A stretch of DNA of 12,665 nucleotides from an uncultured Oscillospiraceae bacterium (lineage in GTDB: Bacteria; Bacillota; Clostridia; Oscillospirales; Oscillospiraceae), in NCBI GenBank assembly GCA_934572355.1, contig CAKTKV010000030.1, positions 1-12,665 on the forward strand, in the 5' to 3' direction. The notes beneath the pieces were generated by a model. That model searched no databases and was not told where the DNA came from. It worked only from the letters and a program-made list of their open reading frames with translations. Positions 1-6,611 of this stretch are shown here, piece after piece (position 1 is the first letter of the stretch; every line of letters begins with the position of its first letter). A program made the translations under genes and the position numbers.

Positions 1-1014
1 GTGGGAGACCTCGATGGAGTGGTTGAGCACATTCTGGCCGTAGCTGGTGCGGTACTTCATGCGGCCGAGCAGCTTGATAATCTCGGGATGCAGGCCGTGG
101 ATATTCGTCTCGAACGCGGCGCGCTCGCCCTCAGCCTTGATAGTTGCGTTGACTTCCTTCTGAGCCTTGGCGACCATTTCCTCGATACGCGCCGGGTGGA
201 TGCGGCCGTCCTGAATGAGCTTTTCGAGCGCCAGCCGCGCGATCTCACGGCGGACAGGATCGAAGCTCGAGACGGTGATCGCCTCGGGGGTATCGTCAAT
301 GATAAGGTCACAGCCGGTCAGCGTTTCGATGCTGCGGATGTTGCGGCCCTCGCGACCGATAATGCGGCCCTTCATCTCGTCGTTGGGGAGGGGTACGACG
401 GAGACGGTGATTTCACTTGCGTGATCCGCGGCGCAGCGCTGGATGGCCGTGGCAATGATCTCTCTTGCGCGCTCGTCGGCCTCGTCCTTATACTGCGCCT
501 CGACCTCCTTGACCTTGACGGCCATCTCGTGGGTGACCTCGTCGCGGATGCTGGCGATCAGATAATTCTTGGCCTCTTCAATGGTGAAGCCGGAGATCTT
601 CTCGAGCATTTCGAGCTGGCTCTTCTTCACCAGAGCGACTTCCTGCTGCTGTGCTTCCACAGCGGCGATCTTACTGCTGAGAACGTCGTTCTTCTTCTCG
701 ACGGCGTCCAGCTTTCTGTCAAGATTTTCTTCCTTCTGCTGGTAGCGGCGCTCCTGCTTGGTCAGCTCAGCGCGGCGCTCCTTGACCTCCCGCTCGTACT
801 CCGAGCGGCTTTTGTGTATTTCTTCCTTTGCCTCAAGGAGAGCTTCTCTCTTCTTGCTCTCCGCACTTTTTATAGATTCGTTAATTATGCGCTTGGCTTC
901 TTCTTCAGCACTGGATATTTCGCGTTCGGCAACCTTTTTGCGGTAGCCGAAGCCTATAAAGAATCCTGCTATCAAAGCCGCAGCGGTTATCAAGATCCAT
1001 AGAATTACCGGCAT
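1..1014 (-). CDS. rny: Ribonuclease Y, 5' part (runs off left edge)
   Basis: Membrane-anchored endoribonuclease that starts mRNA decay in Firmicutes. The visible 338 residues start [14 protein letters not shown]. Domains in order: one N-terminal membrane helix (about 1-22), a long charged coiled coil rich in E, K, R and Q (about 28-185), a KH RNA-binding domain with the GxxG loop in GRIIGREG (216-223) followed by [10 protein letters not shown], and the first residues of the HD phosphohydrolase domain ([11 protein letters not shown], 328-338). The catalytic HD residues and the C-terminus lie outside the window; B. subtilis RNase Y is about 520 residues, so roughly a third is missing. The ATG at 1014 gives the typical short N-terminus; GGAGGTG lies about 12 nt upstream, slightly far. 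It is transcribed alone from the promoter at 1205-1233 through a long leader. The frame is open throughout and no residue looks abnormal. Confidence 0.96.
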   Translation of the reverse strand, partial: MPVILWILITAAALIAGFFIGFGYRKKVAEREISSAEEEAKRIINESIKSAESKKREALLEAKEEIHKSRSEYEREVKERRAELTKQERRYQQKEENLDRKLDAVEKKNDVLSSKIAAVEAQQQEVALVKKSQLEMLEKISGFTIEEAKNYLIASIRDEVTHEMAVKVKEVEAQYKDEADERAREIIATAIQRCAADHASEITVSVVPLPNDEMKGRIIGREGRNIRSIETLTGCDLIIDDTPEAITVSSFDPVRREIARLALEKLIQDGRIHPARIEEMVAKAQKEVNATIKAEGERAAFETNIHGLHPEIIKLLGRMKYRTSYGQNVLNHSIEVSH

Positions 1015-1077
1015 AGTAAGTAAACACACCTCCATTCTTTAAGAATTTTGCGGTGGGTTTAGCTGCTGGATATTTTG

Positions 1078-1179
1078 TTAATCTACAATGCACGGAGCAG
1101 CGCCCGCACACTTATGCAAGACGGGGCATAAAACGCGCCCGTCGAATCGAACAGAAATATTTATCGGAAACCTCCCCAT
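1078..1179 (-). CDS. Possible 33-codon leader ORF in the rny 5' UTR
   Basis: Inside the rny leader an ATG at 1179 opens a frame of 33 codons (MGRFPINISVRFDG..., ending CIVD) stopped by TAA at 1078-1080, 63 nt before the rny start. It starts about 20 nt after the predicted transcription start and has AAGGAG upstream, but with only 3 nt to the ATG, closer than usual. The product has no recognisable domain or signal. The segment also contains a short inverted repeat (GACGGG...CCCGTC), so it may be RNA structure rather than coding sequence. It may be non-coding; if translated it could be a leader peptide influencing rny expression, which is inference only. Confidence 0.22.
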   Translation of the reverse strand: MGRFPINISVRFDGRVLCPVLHKCAGAAPCIVD

Positions 1180-1204
1180 GGTCTCCTTAAATATCATTCG
1201 TGTT

Positions 1205-1233
1205 ATTCTACCACCGAATCGGTGTTATGTCAA
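1205..1233 (-). promoter_or_regulatory. Sigma-A promoter of rny with palindromic spacer
   Basis: On the minus strand the -35 is TTGACA (1228-1233) and the -10 is TAGAAT (1205-1210), with a 17-bp spacer, a near-perfect sigma-A promoter. The spacer holds a perfect 13-bp palindrome, CACCGA-A-TCGGTG on the plus strand (1212-1224), filling most of the space between the two boxes. A repressor dimer there would block RNA polymerase, so it is a candidate operator. Predicted start is near 1198, giving a leader of about 184 nt before rny. Confidence 0.85.
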
Positions 1234-1262
1234 TTCAAACGCTTAAATAATTTTAATAGAAA

Positions 1263-1308
1263 GTTAATAAAAAGTTCCGCCCGCGGATCGTGACCCGCGG
1301 GCGGAACA
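1263..1308 (-). terminator. Rho-independent terminator of the DUF4349 gene
   Basis: A perfect 13-bp GC-rich stem (GTTCCGCCCGCGG with its complement, 1275-1308, 8-nt loop) is followed on the minus strand by TTTTTATTAA. It lies 24 bp past the stop codon of the minus-strand gene ending at 1333 and separates it from the rny promoter. Confidence 0.92.
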
Positions 1309-1332
1309 GTTAGCTTTATTACCTATTTATAC

Positions 1333-2328
1333 TTATTCCGCTTTGTTTTTATTTGCCGCAGTGTTCTTTTTGGCTTCCTTGCGAGCCTTCGCCTTGGCGC
1401 TCAGCTTCCTGAAAAGCGGGCGCAGCGCGAAGAACAGCACGGCCAAGATGACGAGCGTCGGCAGAGCGGAGACGAGGAACACCAGCAGGTTCTTGAAGAA
1501 GCGCCCCGCGCCTTTAAGCGAATCCGTGAACGCGTTCAGCAGCCGCTGGCCGTAGCTGATTGTGACGGCCTGCTGCTCGGTGTACTCGCCGACCTCCTGG
1601 ACGTTCAGGGAGATAGTGCTGTAATTCACCTGTCTGTCCCAATTGTTGAGGCTCGACTGGAGAGAGTCTATCTTATACTGAAGCTCCGTCAGCTTCTCCT
1701 CTATGGTTATCGTGTCCTCCACGGTCTGCGCCTTTTCCATCATTTCGAGCAGACGGGTCTCCTGAGTCTTGTACGCGGTGAGCCGTGACTGCACGTCATA
1801 ATACTGTGCGCTGACGTTCTCGGTGTAGGTATAGCTGTAAGGGACGTTGCCGAGCGTGGAGAGACTGCCCATGACAGTCTGGAACTTGTCGCTCGGGATG
1901 CGGATGGTATAGTCCGCGCTGCGGTTATAGCTGCTGCCGCGGGAGATGCTGTAGTAGTTTGCGCCGTTTATGCTGCTCGACTGTACCCAGCCGCCGTATT
2001 CTTTGATGAGCGCGGCAAGCTCTTCGAGGGTCTTGTCAAACTCGGTAGTCTCAACGGTCGCGTCGGCGGAGTAGATGATCTTCTCCGGGTTCTCGTCGGG
2101 CACATCGCCGCCCTCAGTGCCGGAGTCATATTCGCCGTATTCACCGGCAGACGCAACGCTGTCCATCGCGGCAAATCCGGAGGCGCGCGACGCATTGGGA
2201 GGCGGTTCCATGGGCGCAGAATCGTATGCCGCCGACTCGGTGGAGCTGGCCATTTTGCTGGAGCTGCCGCAGGCGCAGAGGGACAGGGTCATGAGCAATG
2301 CAAGCAGCAGGGCTATCCGTTTTTTCAT
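1333..2328 (-). CDS. DUF4349-family membrane-anchored lipoprotein
   Basis: A 331-residue exported protein. Residues 1-20 are a lipoprotein signal (MKKR, hydrophobic stretch, LCAC lipobox), with Cys20 the predicted lipidated residue. A low-complexity linker rich in S, A, G, E and P follows (21-80). Residues about 82-302 match the DUF4349 pattern: the opening PEKIIYSADATVET strand, the LIKEYGGWVQSSS segment, the ADYTIRIPSDKF core, and a charged helical coiled coil (about 181-233, with TIEEKLTELQYKIDSLQ). Near the C-terminus is one membrane helix (about 283-304) and then a very basic, Lys/Ala-rich tail, likely cytoplasmic, so the protein appears held at both ends. The function of DUF4349 proteins is not established; an envelope or stress role is only a guess. 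AAAGGAAG lies 9-10 nt before the ATG. No clear promoter was found upstream. It is monocistronic, ending at the terminator at 1263-1308. Confidence 0.88.
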   Translation of the reverse strand: MKKRIALLLALLMTLSLCACGSSSKMASSTESAAYDSAPMEPPPNASRASGFAAMDSVASAGEYGEYDSGTEGGDVPDENPEKIIYSADATVETTEFDKTLEELAALIKEYGGWVQSSSINGANYYSISRGSSYNRSADYTIRIPSDKFQTVMGSLSTLGNVPYSYTYTENVSAQYYDVQSRLTAYKTQETRLLEMMEKAQTVEDTITIEEKLTELQYKIDSLQSSLNNWDRQVNYSTISLNVQEVGEYTEQQAVTISYGQRLLNAFTDSLKGAGRFFKNLLVFLVSALPTLVILAVLFFALRPLFRKLSAKAKARKEAKKNTAANKNKAE

Positions 2329-2419
2329 TTTGTCGACTTCCTTTCATTTTACAATTATTACAAGTTTGTCCTCACCTACAAAGACGCTGATTTCCGAATA
2401 AAGTTCCCATTACTGTATG

Positions 2420-2448
2420 TTTACAGCCAAATTCTTTTTTGATATAAT
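2420..2448 (+). promoter_or_regulatory. Sigma-A promoter of the YhhN-family gene
   Basis: TTTACA (2420-2425) and TATAAT (2443-2448) are separated by 17 bp, close to consensus. Predicted start is near 2455, leaving a leader of about 45 nt that includes TTAACGGGAAA (2461-2471) and the ribosome site ACGGAGGGA. Confidence 0.88.
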
Positions 2449-2499
2449 CCGAGTAGAATCTTAACGGGAAATAAACACATAAGAAACGGAGGGACAAAT

Positions 2500-3228
2500 A
2501 TGCAGCTTACCGCGTCAAATGTCCGGCTCGTCGCGATCGTGCTGACAGCGCTGTGCGCAGTGTCCGGGGGTATCTATCTTGTATTCTGCAAGCGGAAGGA
2601 CTACCGCAGAGCCTTCGCCTACAAGGGTACGGCAGGGCTGTGCTTCGTCGTGCTCGGGCTGCTGGGCACCGACGCGAACATAAGGAGCATGCTCGGCACC
2701 GGCGGTGCCGCCCCAGCGGGGGCGTGGCTTGTTGCGGCAGGACTCATCTTCGGTCTGCTCGGCGATCAGCTGCTTGCGCTGCGCTTTATATGCGTGAATA
2801 AGAAGACGCAGTTCTTCGCCGCGGGGGCTGCAAGCTTTGCCGTCGGCCATGTGCTGTATATCATCGCGCTGTCGCACCGCGCGCCCGGCATACTGCTGGG
2901 CGGCCTTGCCATTGGCTTCGTCGCGCTCGCGCTCTCGGGCGTTTATAACTACCGCAAGGACACGAACGCTGGAAACATGCAGGTACCGGGCATGATATAC
3001 ATGGCGGTCGTCGCCTTCATGGGAGCGCTTGCCGTCTCCGTCGCGATACACGCGCCGGGAGTGTCGACGCTGCTGTTTGCCGTCGGCGGAGTGCTCTTCA
3101 TCATCAGCGACAATATCCTCTGCGCCTACAGCTTCGGCAGCGAGCGCCGCTTCGGCGCGAACATCGGCATTCACGCGACCTATTACGCCGCGCAGCTGCT
3201 CATCGCGTGGAGCGTGTTCTTTATGTGA
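2500..3228 (+). CDS. YhhN/TMEM86-family integral membrane protein
   Basis: A 242-residue, very hydrophobic protein with about eight predicted membrane helices. The YhhN family (lysoplasmalogenase-like; the mammalian member TMEM86B cleaves the vinyl-ether bond of lysoplasmalogens) is recognised by its conserved acidic motifs: FGLLGDQLLAL (Asp89), GHVLYIIAL (117-124), VGGVLFIISDNILCA (Asp204) and the C-terminal YYAAQLLIAW. The length is slightly above the typical 200-230. The enzymatic activity of bacterial relatives is largely untested, so lysoplasmalogenase is a family-level inference; plasmalogens do occur in many anaerobic Clostridia, which makes it plausible. The start is fixed by CGGAGGGA 8 nt before the ATG. 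It is transcribed alone from the promoter at 2420-2448 and converges on the next gene across a shared terminator. Confidence 0.87.
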   Translation: MQLTASNVRLVAIVLTALCAVSGGIYLVFCKRKDYRRAFAYKGTAGLCFVVLGLLGTDANIRSMLGTGGAAPAGAWLVAAGLIFGLLGDQLLALRFICVNKKTQFFAAGAASFAVGHVLYIIALSHRAPGILLGGLAIGFVALALSGVYNYRKDTNAGNMQVPGMIYMAVVAFMGALAVSVAIHAPGVSTLLFAVGGVLFIISDNILCAYSFGSERRFGANIGIHATYYAAQLLIAWSVFFM

Positions 3229-3235
3229 AGCCATT

Positions 3236-3272
3236 TACAAAAACCGGTGCGACAGTAAAAGTCATGCCGGTT
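3236..3272. terminator. Bidirectional terminator between convergent genes
   Basis: An imperfect hairpin (AACCGG...CCGGTT outer stem, GAC/GTC inner stem, 3242-3272) lies between the stops of the convergent genes at 3228 and 3279. On the minus strand it is followed by TTTTTG, a reasonable U-tract; on the plus strand by ATATGTTTATA, which is weaker. It probably serves the minus-strand gene best. Confidence 0.7.
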
Positions 3273-3278
3273 ATATGT

Positions 3279-4574
3279 TTATAATTCAGCGCCGGGGATC
3301 AGCATCCTGCGCGCTTCTATTTTGCACTTGACGTCGCTCAAAGCGGAGATAATAACGCCGGTGGCCTCGTTCTGCGCGTGGACGTATTCGCCGCCGCCGA
3401 TGTAGATACCGACATGGCCGATCCATGAGCCGCCGTTATAAAAGCACAGGATATCCCCCGGTTCGAGGGCGTCAAGCTCCACATGCTCGCCGTTCTGCGC
3501 CTGTGCCGCAGCGGTCCGGTCGAGCTGATAGCCGAAGCAGCCATAGGTGTAGTACACAAGCCCGGAGCAGTCAAAGCCGGTTTCAGGAGCCTTGCCGCCG
3601 TACAGATAGTTATAGCCGACATATTGCAGCGCAAACTTTGCCACCTTTACGCCTGTCGCGTAGGTCGGGCTGGTCGTCGGCACGGGGGTAGGCGTGGGCG
3701 TTGTGCGCGCCGCGGAAGGTGCTGCCGTGGCCGTAGAGTCTGCCGTGGCCGCGAGATGGCTCTGCGCATAGTCCGCCATCAGCGTGCAGTAATCCGCGAG
3801 GGCGTTGTCGCTGTCGGGAGTGTTGTCCGTGAAGATAACGATCGCGATAGGCTCGTCGGTGTATACGATGGCGCAGTCGTTCTGGTACCGCTTGCCGTTG
3901 GCCGGGTCGCCCATGTAGCCGAACTTGTGGGCGACGTCGTATTCCTGCTCATGGTAGTTGAAGAAGCGCTCCGGTTCGGCCTCAAGCATAAGGTCGATAA
4001 GCCCGGGAAAGTGCTCCTGATTTTCATAGAGCGTCTGCAAGCAGTATATCATCTGCTCGGCGGTAAAGAAGTTGTTGCCGTAGAGAGTGTTTTCGTAGTA
4101 TTTATCGTCGACCTTGTCGGGGTTCTCGCCCACGTACCGGCATATCGCGCGGCGATAATCGTTATAGCTGCCGATCTCATTGACGAGCAGATCCGACGAC
4201 CTGCTGCTGCCGGCGTTGACGATGGTCTCTTCAAGGATATCGGAATATTTCACCCCGCTGATCTCCGTGCCCTCGTCCATTTCGCTGTTATATACCTTCT
4301 CGGTAAAATACATGTTCAGCGGAACATTATACATGTCGTAGGCATACATGTACTCGCCGCCCTTGTAGAAGTGCTCCTCGCCGGTGACAAGGTTGCGGTA
4401 GCCGAGGGTCATCGAGCAGGACTTGTTGCGGTCCTCGTATTTGTCGAGAAAGTCGGCAATAATTTTATCCCAGCTTCCGTCGTCCTCCGTGGGAGCGGCG
4501 AGCGCGGCGGGGCACAGCGCCGATATCAGGCACAGCGCCGCGAGAAGCCCGGCGGTAAATTTTCTTATGTTCAT
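3279..4574 (-). CDS. Secreted beta-lactamase-like (inactive?) + NlpC/P60 cysteine peptidase fusion
   Basis: A 431-residue exported protein. A cleavable signal peptide covers 1-26 (cut near ALAA). Residues about 35-275 resemble a class A serine beta-lactamase/penicillin-recognising fold: the helix MYAYDMYNVPLNMYF (76-90) sits where such proteins carry the S-x-x-K nucleophile, and HKFGYM (216-221) sits at the KTG strand. Here the Ser and Lys are Asp80 and Asn83 and KTG is KFG, so this half is probably a non-catalytic binding domain. A T/P/A/S linker (about 276-305) leads to an NlpC/P60 domain (307-425) with the complete Cys-His-His set: Cys336 in FDCSGLV, His387 in GHVGIYIGGG, His399 in VHAQN. 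Such domains cut stem-peptide bonds in peptidoglycan, outside the cell. AAAGGATC precedes the ATG at 4574. It is monocistronic. The NlpC/P60 call is firm; the first-half call rests on motif placement. Confidence 0.92.
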   Translation of the reverse strand: MNIRKFTAGLLAALCLISALCPAALAAPTEDDGSWDKIIADFLDKYEDRNKSCSMTLGYRNLVTGEEHFYKGGEYMYAYDMYNVPLNMYFTEKVYNSEMDEGTEISGVKYSDILEETIVNAGSSRSSDLLVNEIGSYNDYRRAICRYVGENPDKVDDKYYENTLYGNNFFTAEQMIYCLQTLYENQEHFPGLIDLMLEAEPERFFNYHEQEYDVAHKFGYMGDPANGKRYQNDCAIVYTDEPIAIVIFTDNTPDSDNALADYCTLMADYAQSHLAATADSTATAAPSAARTTPTPTPVPTTSPTYATGVKVAKFALQYVGYNYLYGGKAPETGFDCSGLVYYTYGCFGYQLDRTAAAQAQNGEHVELDALEPGDILCFYNGGSWIGHVGIYIGGGEYVHAQNEATGVIISALSDVKCKIEARRMLIPGAEL

Positions 4575-4605
4575 AGGCTTTGATCCTTTGCTGCGTGTTT
4601 GCTAA

Positions 4606-4634
4606 AGTATATCCCCTGATGAATGTTCCGTCAA
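4606..4634 (-). promoter_or_regulatory. Sigma-A promoter of the NlpC/P60 fusion gene
   Basis: On the minus strand TTGACG (4629-4634) and TATACT (4606-4611) are 17 bp apart. Predicted start is near 4599, about 25 nt before the ATG at 4574. Confidence 0.85.
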
Positions 4635-4651
4635 TATGAAATCCTTTACAT

Positions 4652-4688
4652 ATACAGAAAACGAGCGCCGCCCGATCCGGACGGCGCT
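4652..4688 (-). terminator. Terminator downstream of the hydroxyacid dehydrogenase gene
   Basis: The stem AGCGCCG/CGGCGCT (4664-4688), with an inner CCG/CGG pair, is followed on the minus strand by CGTTTTCTG. It lies about 110 bp after the dehydrogenase stop and just upstream of the next minus-strand promoter, insulating the two genes. The 111 bp from 4689 to 4799 hold nothing else that could be supported. Confidence 0.78.
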
Positions 4689-4799
4689 GTTTATAAAGAG
4701 AACAAAAATGAAAAAGATCGCTCTGCACTTGCAGTTATAATATAGCAGATAGATGTTTCAGCTTTAAGCGGTAAGATGTTTCGTAAAAGTAAAACATGC

Positions 4800-5768
4800 T
4801 CAGCCAACGGCATTTATGACATTGACCGGGCTGCCCTCGATATACGCGTGCACGTTCTGCTCCGTGCAGGCCATGATACGCTCCCGCGCCTCCTTGGACG
4901 CCCAGCTTATATGCGGGGTGATGATACAGTTTTTCGCCGTCAGCAGAGGGTTATCGCCCTTTATCGGCTCGGTGGACACAACGTCCACGCCTGCGGCGGC
5001 GACCTTGCCGCTGTTGAGCGCATCGGCAAGATCCTGTTCTACGACGAGCCCGCCGCGGCTGTTGTTGATTATAATGACGCCGTCCTTCATTTTCGCGATG
5101 CTGTCCTTATTTATTATGCCCTGCGTCTCGGGAAAGAGCGGGCAGTGCAGCGCGATGACATCGGCGCGCGCGAACAGCTCGTCCTGCTCCACGTATTCGG
5201 CGATCGCGCGTCCGGTCTCTGTCGGGCGGCTGCCGGAAGCGAGCACCGTCATGCCCAGCGCCTTCGCGATGCGCCCGGTCTGCTGGCCTATGCGCCCGAA
5301 GCCGATTATACCGAGCGTCTTGCCGTCAAGCTCGATGAGCGGATAGTCCCAGAAGCACCAGTCCTCCGCGTGCTCCCAGCGCCCCTCGTGCACGGCCTGG
5401 GAGTGGTGGGCGATATGGTGGCATATCTCGAGCAGCATCGCTATTGCAAACTGCGCGACGGCGGCGGTGCCATAGGCCGGGACGTTGCTGACCGGTATGC
5501 CGCGGCGCTTTGCGTATTCGTAATCTACGATGTTGTAGCCCGTCGCGGTGACGGCGATGTATTTCATGCCGGGGCATGCGTCGATGACCGCGGCGCTTAT
5601 CGGGACTTTGTTTGTGATAACGACATCCGCCGTACCTATGCGGCGGATGATCTCCGCTTCATCGTTAGGGCAGCGGTCATAGACCGTGTACTCGCCAAGC
5701 TCCCCGAGCCAGTCCCAGCTCAGGTCGCCGGGGTTTTCCGTGTATCCGTCAAGAACGACTGCTTTCAT
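4800..5768 (-). CDS. D-2-hydroxyacid dehydrogenase (glycerate dehydrogenase/hydroxypyruvate reductase-like)
   Basis: A cytoplasmic NAD(P)H-dependent 2-ketoacid reductase, 322 residues. The N- and C-terminal substrate-binding halves flank a Rossmann domain with the dinucleotide motif GFGRIG (156-161). The catalytic set is present: Arg238 in NNSRGG, Glu267 in DVVSTEP, His286 in TPHISWAS. The Trp after the catalytic His and the VTATGYN segment are typical of the glycerate dehydrogenase/hydroxypyruvate reductase subgroup, but the substrate cannot be fixed from sequence; other small 2-oxo acids are possible. The ATG at 5768 is preferred because GGAGG lies about 9 nt upstream; an in-frame ATG at 5795 lacks a ribosome site and falls before the predicted transcription start near 5790. 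It is divergent from the isochorismatase-family gene at 5921 with a 152-bp shared control region. Confidence 0.92.
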   Translation of the reverse strand: MKAVVLDGYTENPGDLSWDWLGELGEYTVYDRCPNDEAEIIRRIGTADVVITNKVPISAAVIDACPGMKYIAVTATGYNIVDYEYAKRRGIPVSNVPAYGTAAVAQFAIAMLLEICHHIAHHSQAVHEGRWEHAEDWCFWDYPLIELDGKTLGIIGFGRIGQQTGRIAKALGMTVLASGSRPTETGRAIAEYVEQDELFARADVIALHCPLFPETQGIINKDSIAKMKDGVIIINNSRGGLVVEQDLADALNSGKVAAAGVDVVSTEPIKGDNPLLTAKNCIITPHISWASKEARERIMACTEQNVHAYIEGSPVNVINAVG

Positions 5769-5796
5769 TTTACGATCCTCCGTCTTGTTTTTCATC

Positions 5797-5802
5797 AGTA
5801 TA
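5797..5802 (-). promoter_or_regulatory. Likely -10 box of the dehydrogenase gene
   Basis: TATACT on the minus strand, placed to start transcription near 5790, 22 nt before the ATG at 5768. The -35 is poor (TTGTAG at 20 bp spacing, or TAGCAT at 17 bp), so the promoter is weak or activator-dependent. Confidence 0.55.
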
Positions 5803-5846
5803 ATTGATTTTGCCGCCGAATGCTACAATAAATTTTCACCGACGGC

Positions 5847-5875
5847 TTGAAAAACGCCGCGGATTATGTAATGAT
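5847..5875 (+). promoter_or_regulatory. Possible promoter of the isochorismatase-family gene
   Basis: TTGAAA (5847-5852) is followed after 17 bp by AATGAT (5870-5875), which has TG one base upstream as in extended -10 elements. The -10 is a poor match, so this is tentative. It would leave a leader of about 40 nt with a small CGCC/GGCG hairpin (5896-5909) just before the AGGAGG ribosome site. Confidence 0.38.
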
Positions 5876-5920
5876 ATGTCATACGAAAATAGAAAGCGCC
5901 GGTCGGCGTAGGAGGAAAAT

Positions 5921-6499
5921 ATGAAGAAATATGCTTTAGTAATGATAGACATGCAGCGCGGGTTCATAGATCCGTCCTCGCCGCTGTGCATCCCTGCGGC
6001 GGCGGCGACTGTCCCGGCCTGCGCCGAGGTCATAAGACTCTGCCATGAAAAGGACGTCCCCGTATTTTATACGACGCGCCACTACAGAGCCGACGGCAGC
6101 GACGTTGAAAAATGCCGCCGCGATGTGTGGCTCGCGGGCGGCAAGCCGCTGTCCGAGGAGTGCGAAGAGTGCATGTCGGACGCGTATCCAGAGGAGTTTG
6201 AGGTCAGGGAGAGCGACTACCGCATCGTGAAGCCGCGCTTCTCCGGCTTCCTCGGCACCCCGCTTGACCTGATACTGCGCAGGCTCGGCGTGGATACCGT
6301 CATCCTCGCCGGGACTACGACGCCGAACTGCATCCGCACCAGCTGCTATGACGCGCTCTCGCTGGACTATGACGTCATCGTCCTGTCGGACTGCACCTCG
6401 TCCGTGACCGAGGAGGTGCAGCGCGCAAACCTCGGCGATATGGAGCGCATCGGCGCGCAGATCGAGACTGTCGGGGAGCTTAGAGCTCTTTTTGGATAA
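5921..6499 (+). CDS. Isochorismatase-family cysteine hydrolase
   Basis: A 192-residue cytoplasmic alpha/beta hydrolase of the isochorismatase/nicotinamidase-like superfamily. It opens with the family strand YALVMIDMQRGFID carrying Asp10; Lys104 is in RIVKPRFSGF, and Cys137 is the nucleophile in LAGTTTPNCIRTS, preceded by the cis-peptide region. Length is normal. Members hydrolyse C-N or vinyl-ether bonds in compounds such as nicotinamide, N-carbamoylsarcosine, ureidoacrylate or isochorismate; the metal-binding pattern of nicotinamidases (D-x-H) is not obvious, so the substrate is unknown. AGGAGG lies 5-7 nt before the ATG. Divergence from a 2-hydroxyacid dehydrogenase might mean shared regulation, but no common pathway can be shown. 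It is monocistronic. Confidence 0.9.
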   Translation: MKKYALVMIDMQRGFIDPSSPLCIPAAAATVPACAEVIRLCHEKDVPVFYTTRHYRADGSDVEKCRRDVWLAGGKPLSEECEECMSDAYPEEFEVRESDYRIVKPRFSGFLGTPLDLILRRLGVDTVILAGTTTPNCIRTSCYDALSLDYDVIVLSDCTSSVTEEVQRANLGDMERIGAQIETVGELRALFG

Positions 6500-6520
6500 G
6501 TCTGGAAACAGGTCTTTTAA
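6500..6520 (+). terminator. Weak possible terminator after the isochorismatase-family gene
   Basis: A 5-bp stem with a GAAA tetraloop (GTCTG-GAAA-CAGGT, two G-U pairs) directly after the stop is followed by CTTTTAA. The stem is short, so termination would be inefficient. No better hairpin lies between it and the next promoter. Confidence 0.3.
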
Positions 6521-6560
6521 TTGACGAACTTCACGGAATGTTCTTCGAAACTTCAAAAAA

Positions 6561-6605
6561 AGTCAACTTGACTCTCATAATTTCCTTAAAAACACCTGAT
6601 AATAT
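6561..6605 (+). promoter_or_regulatory. Extended -10 promoter with upstream palindrome, small-protein gene
   Basis: TG-A-TAATAT (6597-6605) is a plausible extended -10 without a good -35 at the right distance. A perfect palindrome, AGTCAA-C-TTGACT (6561-6573), lies upstream, about 40-50 bp before the predicted start near 6612, a position suited to an activator or repressor. Its right half resembles a -35, but the distance to any -10 is wrong. Confidence 0.45.
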
Positions 6606-6611
6606 ATGCCC

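Noticed and set aside
1..1002. Long plus-strand open frame covering the rny region
   Set aside because: It is antisense to RNase Y, whose KH and HD signatures are on the minus strand; its translation is low-complexity Leu/Asp/Val-rich sequence with no family motif and no ribosome site.
2515..3234. Minus-strand open frame opposite the YhhN-family gene
   Set aside because: The plus-strand frame has clear membrane helices, family motifs, promoter and ribosome site; the minus-strand product is His/Arg/Glu-rich without domain features.
3483..4583. Plus-strand open frames opposite the NlpC/P60 fusion
   Set aside because: Shadow of a gene with a complete signal peptide and catalytic triad on the other strand.
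4708..4740. Ten-codon frame MKKIALHLQL between the dehydrogenase terminator and stop
   Set aside because: Only a weak AAAGAG upstream, no promoter and no reason to think it is translated.
4750..4800. Direct repeat AGATGTTTC and the ATGTTT/AAACAT inverted repeat downstream of the dehydrogenase
   Set aside because: Short, AT-rich and without a U-tract; consistent with chance.
4776..5807. Plus-strand open frame opposite the hydroxyacid dehydrogenase
   Set aside because: The minus strand carries a full dehydrogenase with all catalytic residues; GC-rich codon use creates the antisense frame.
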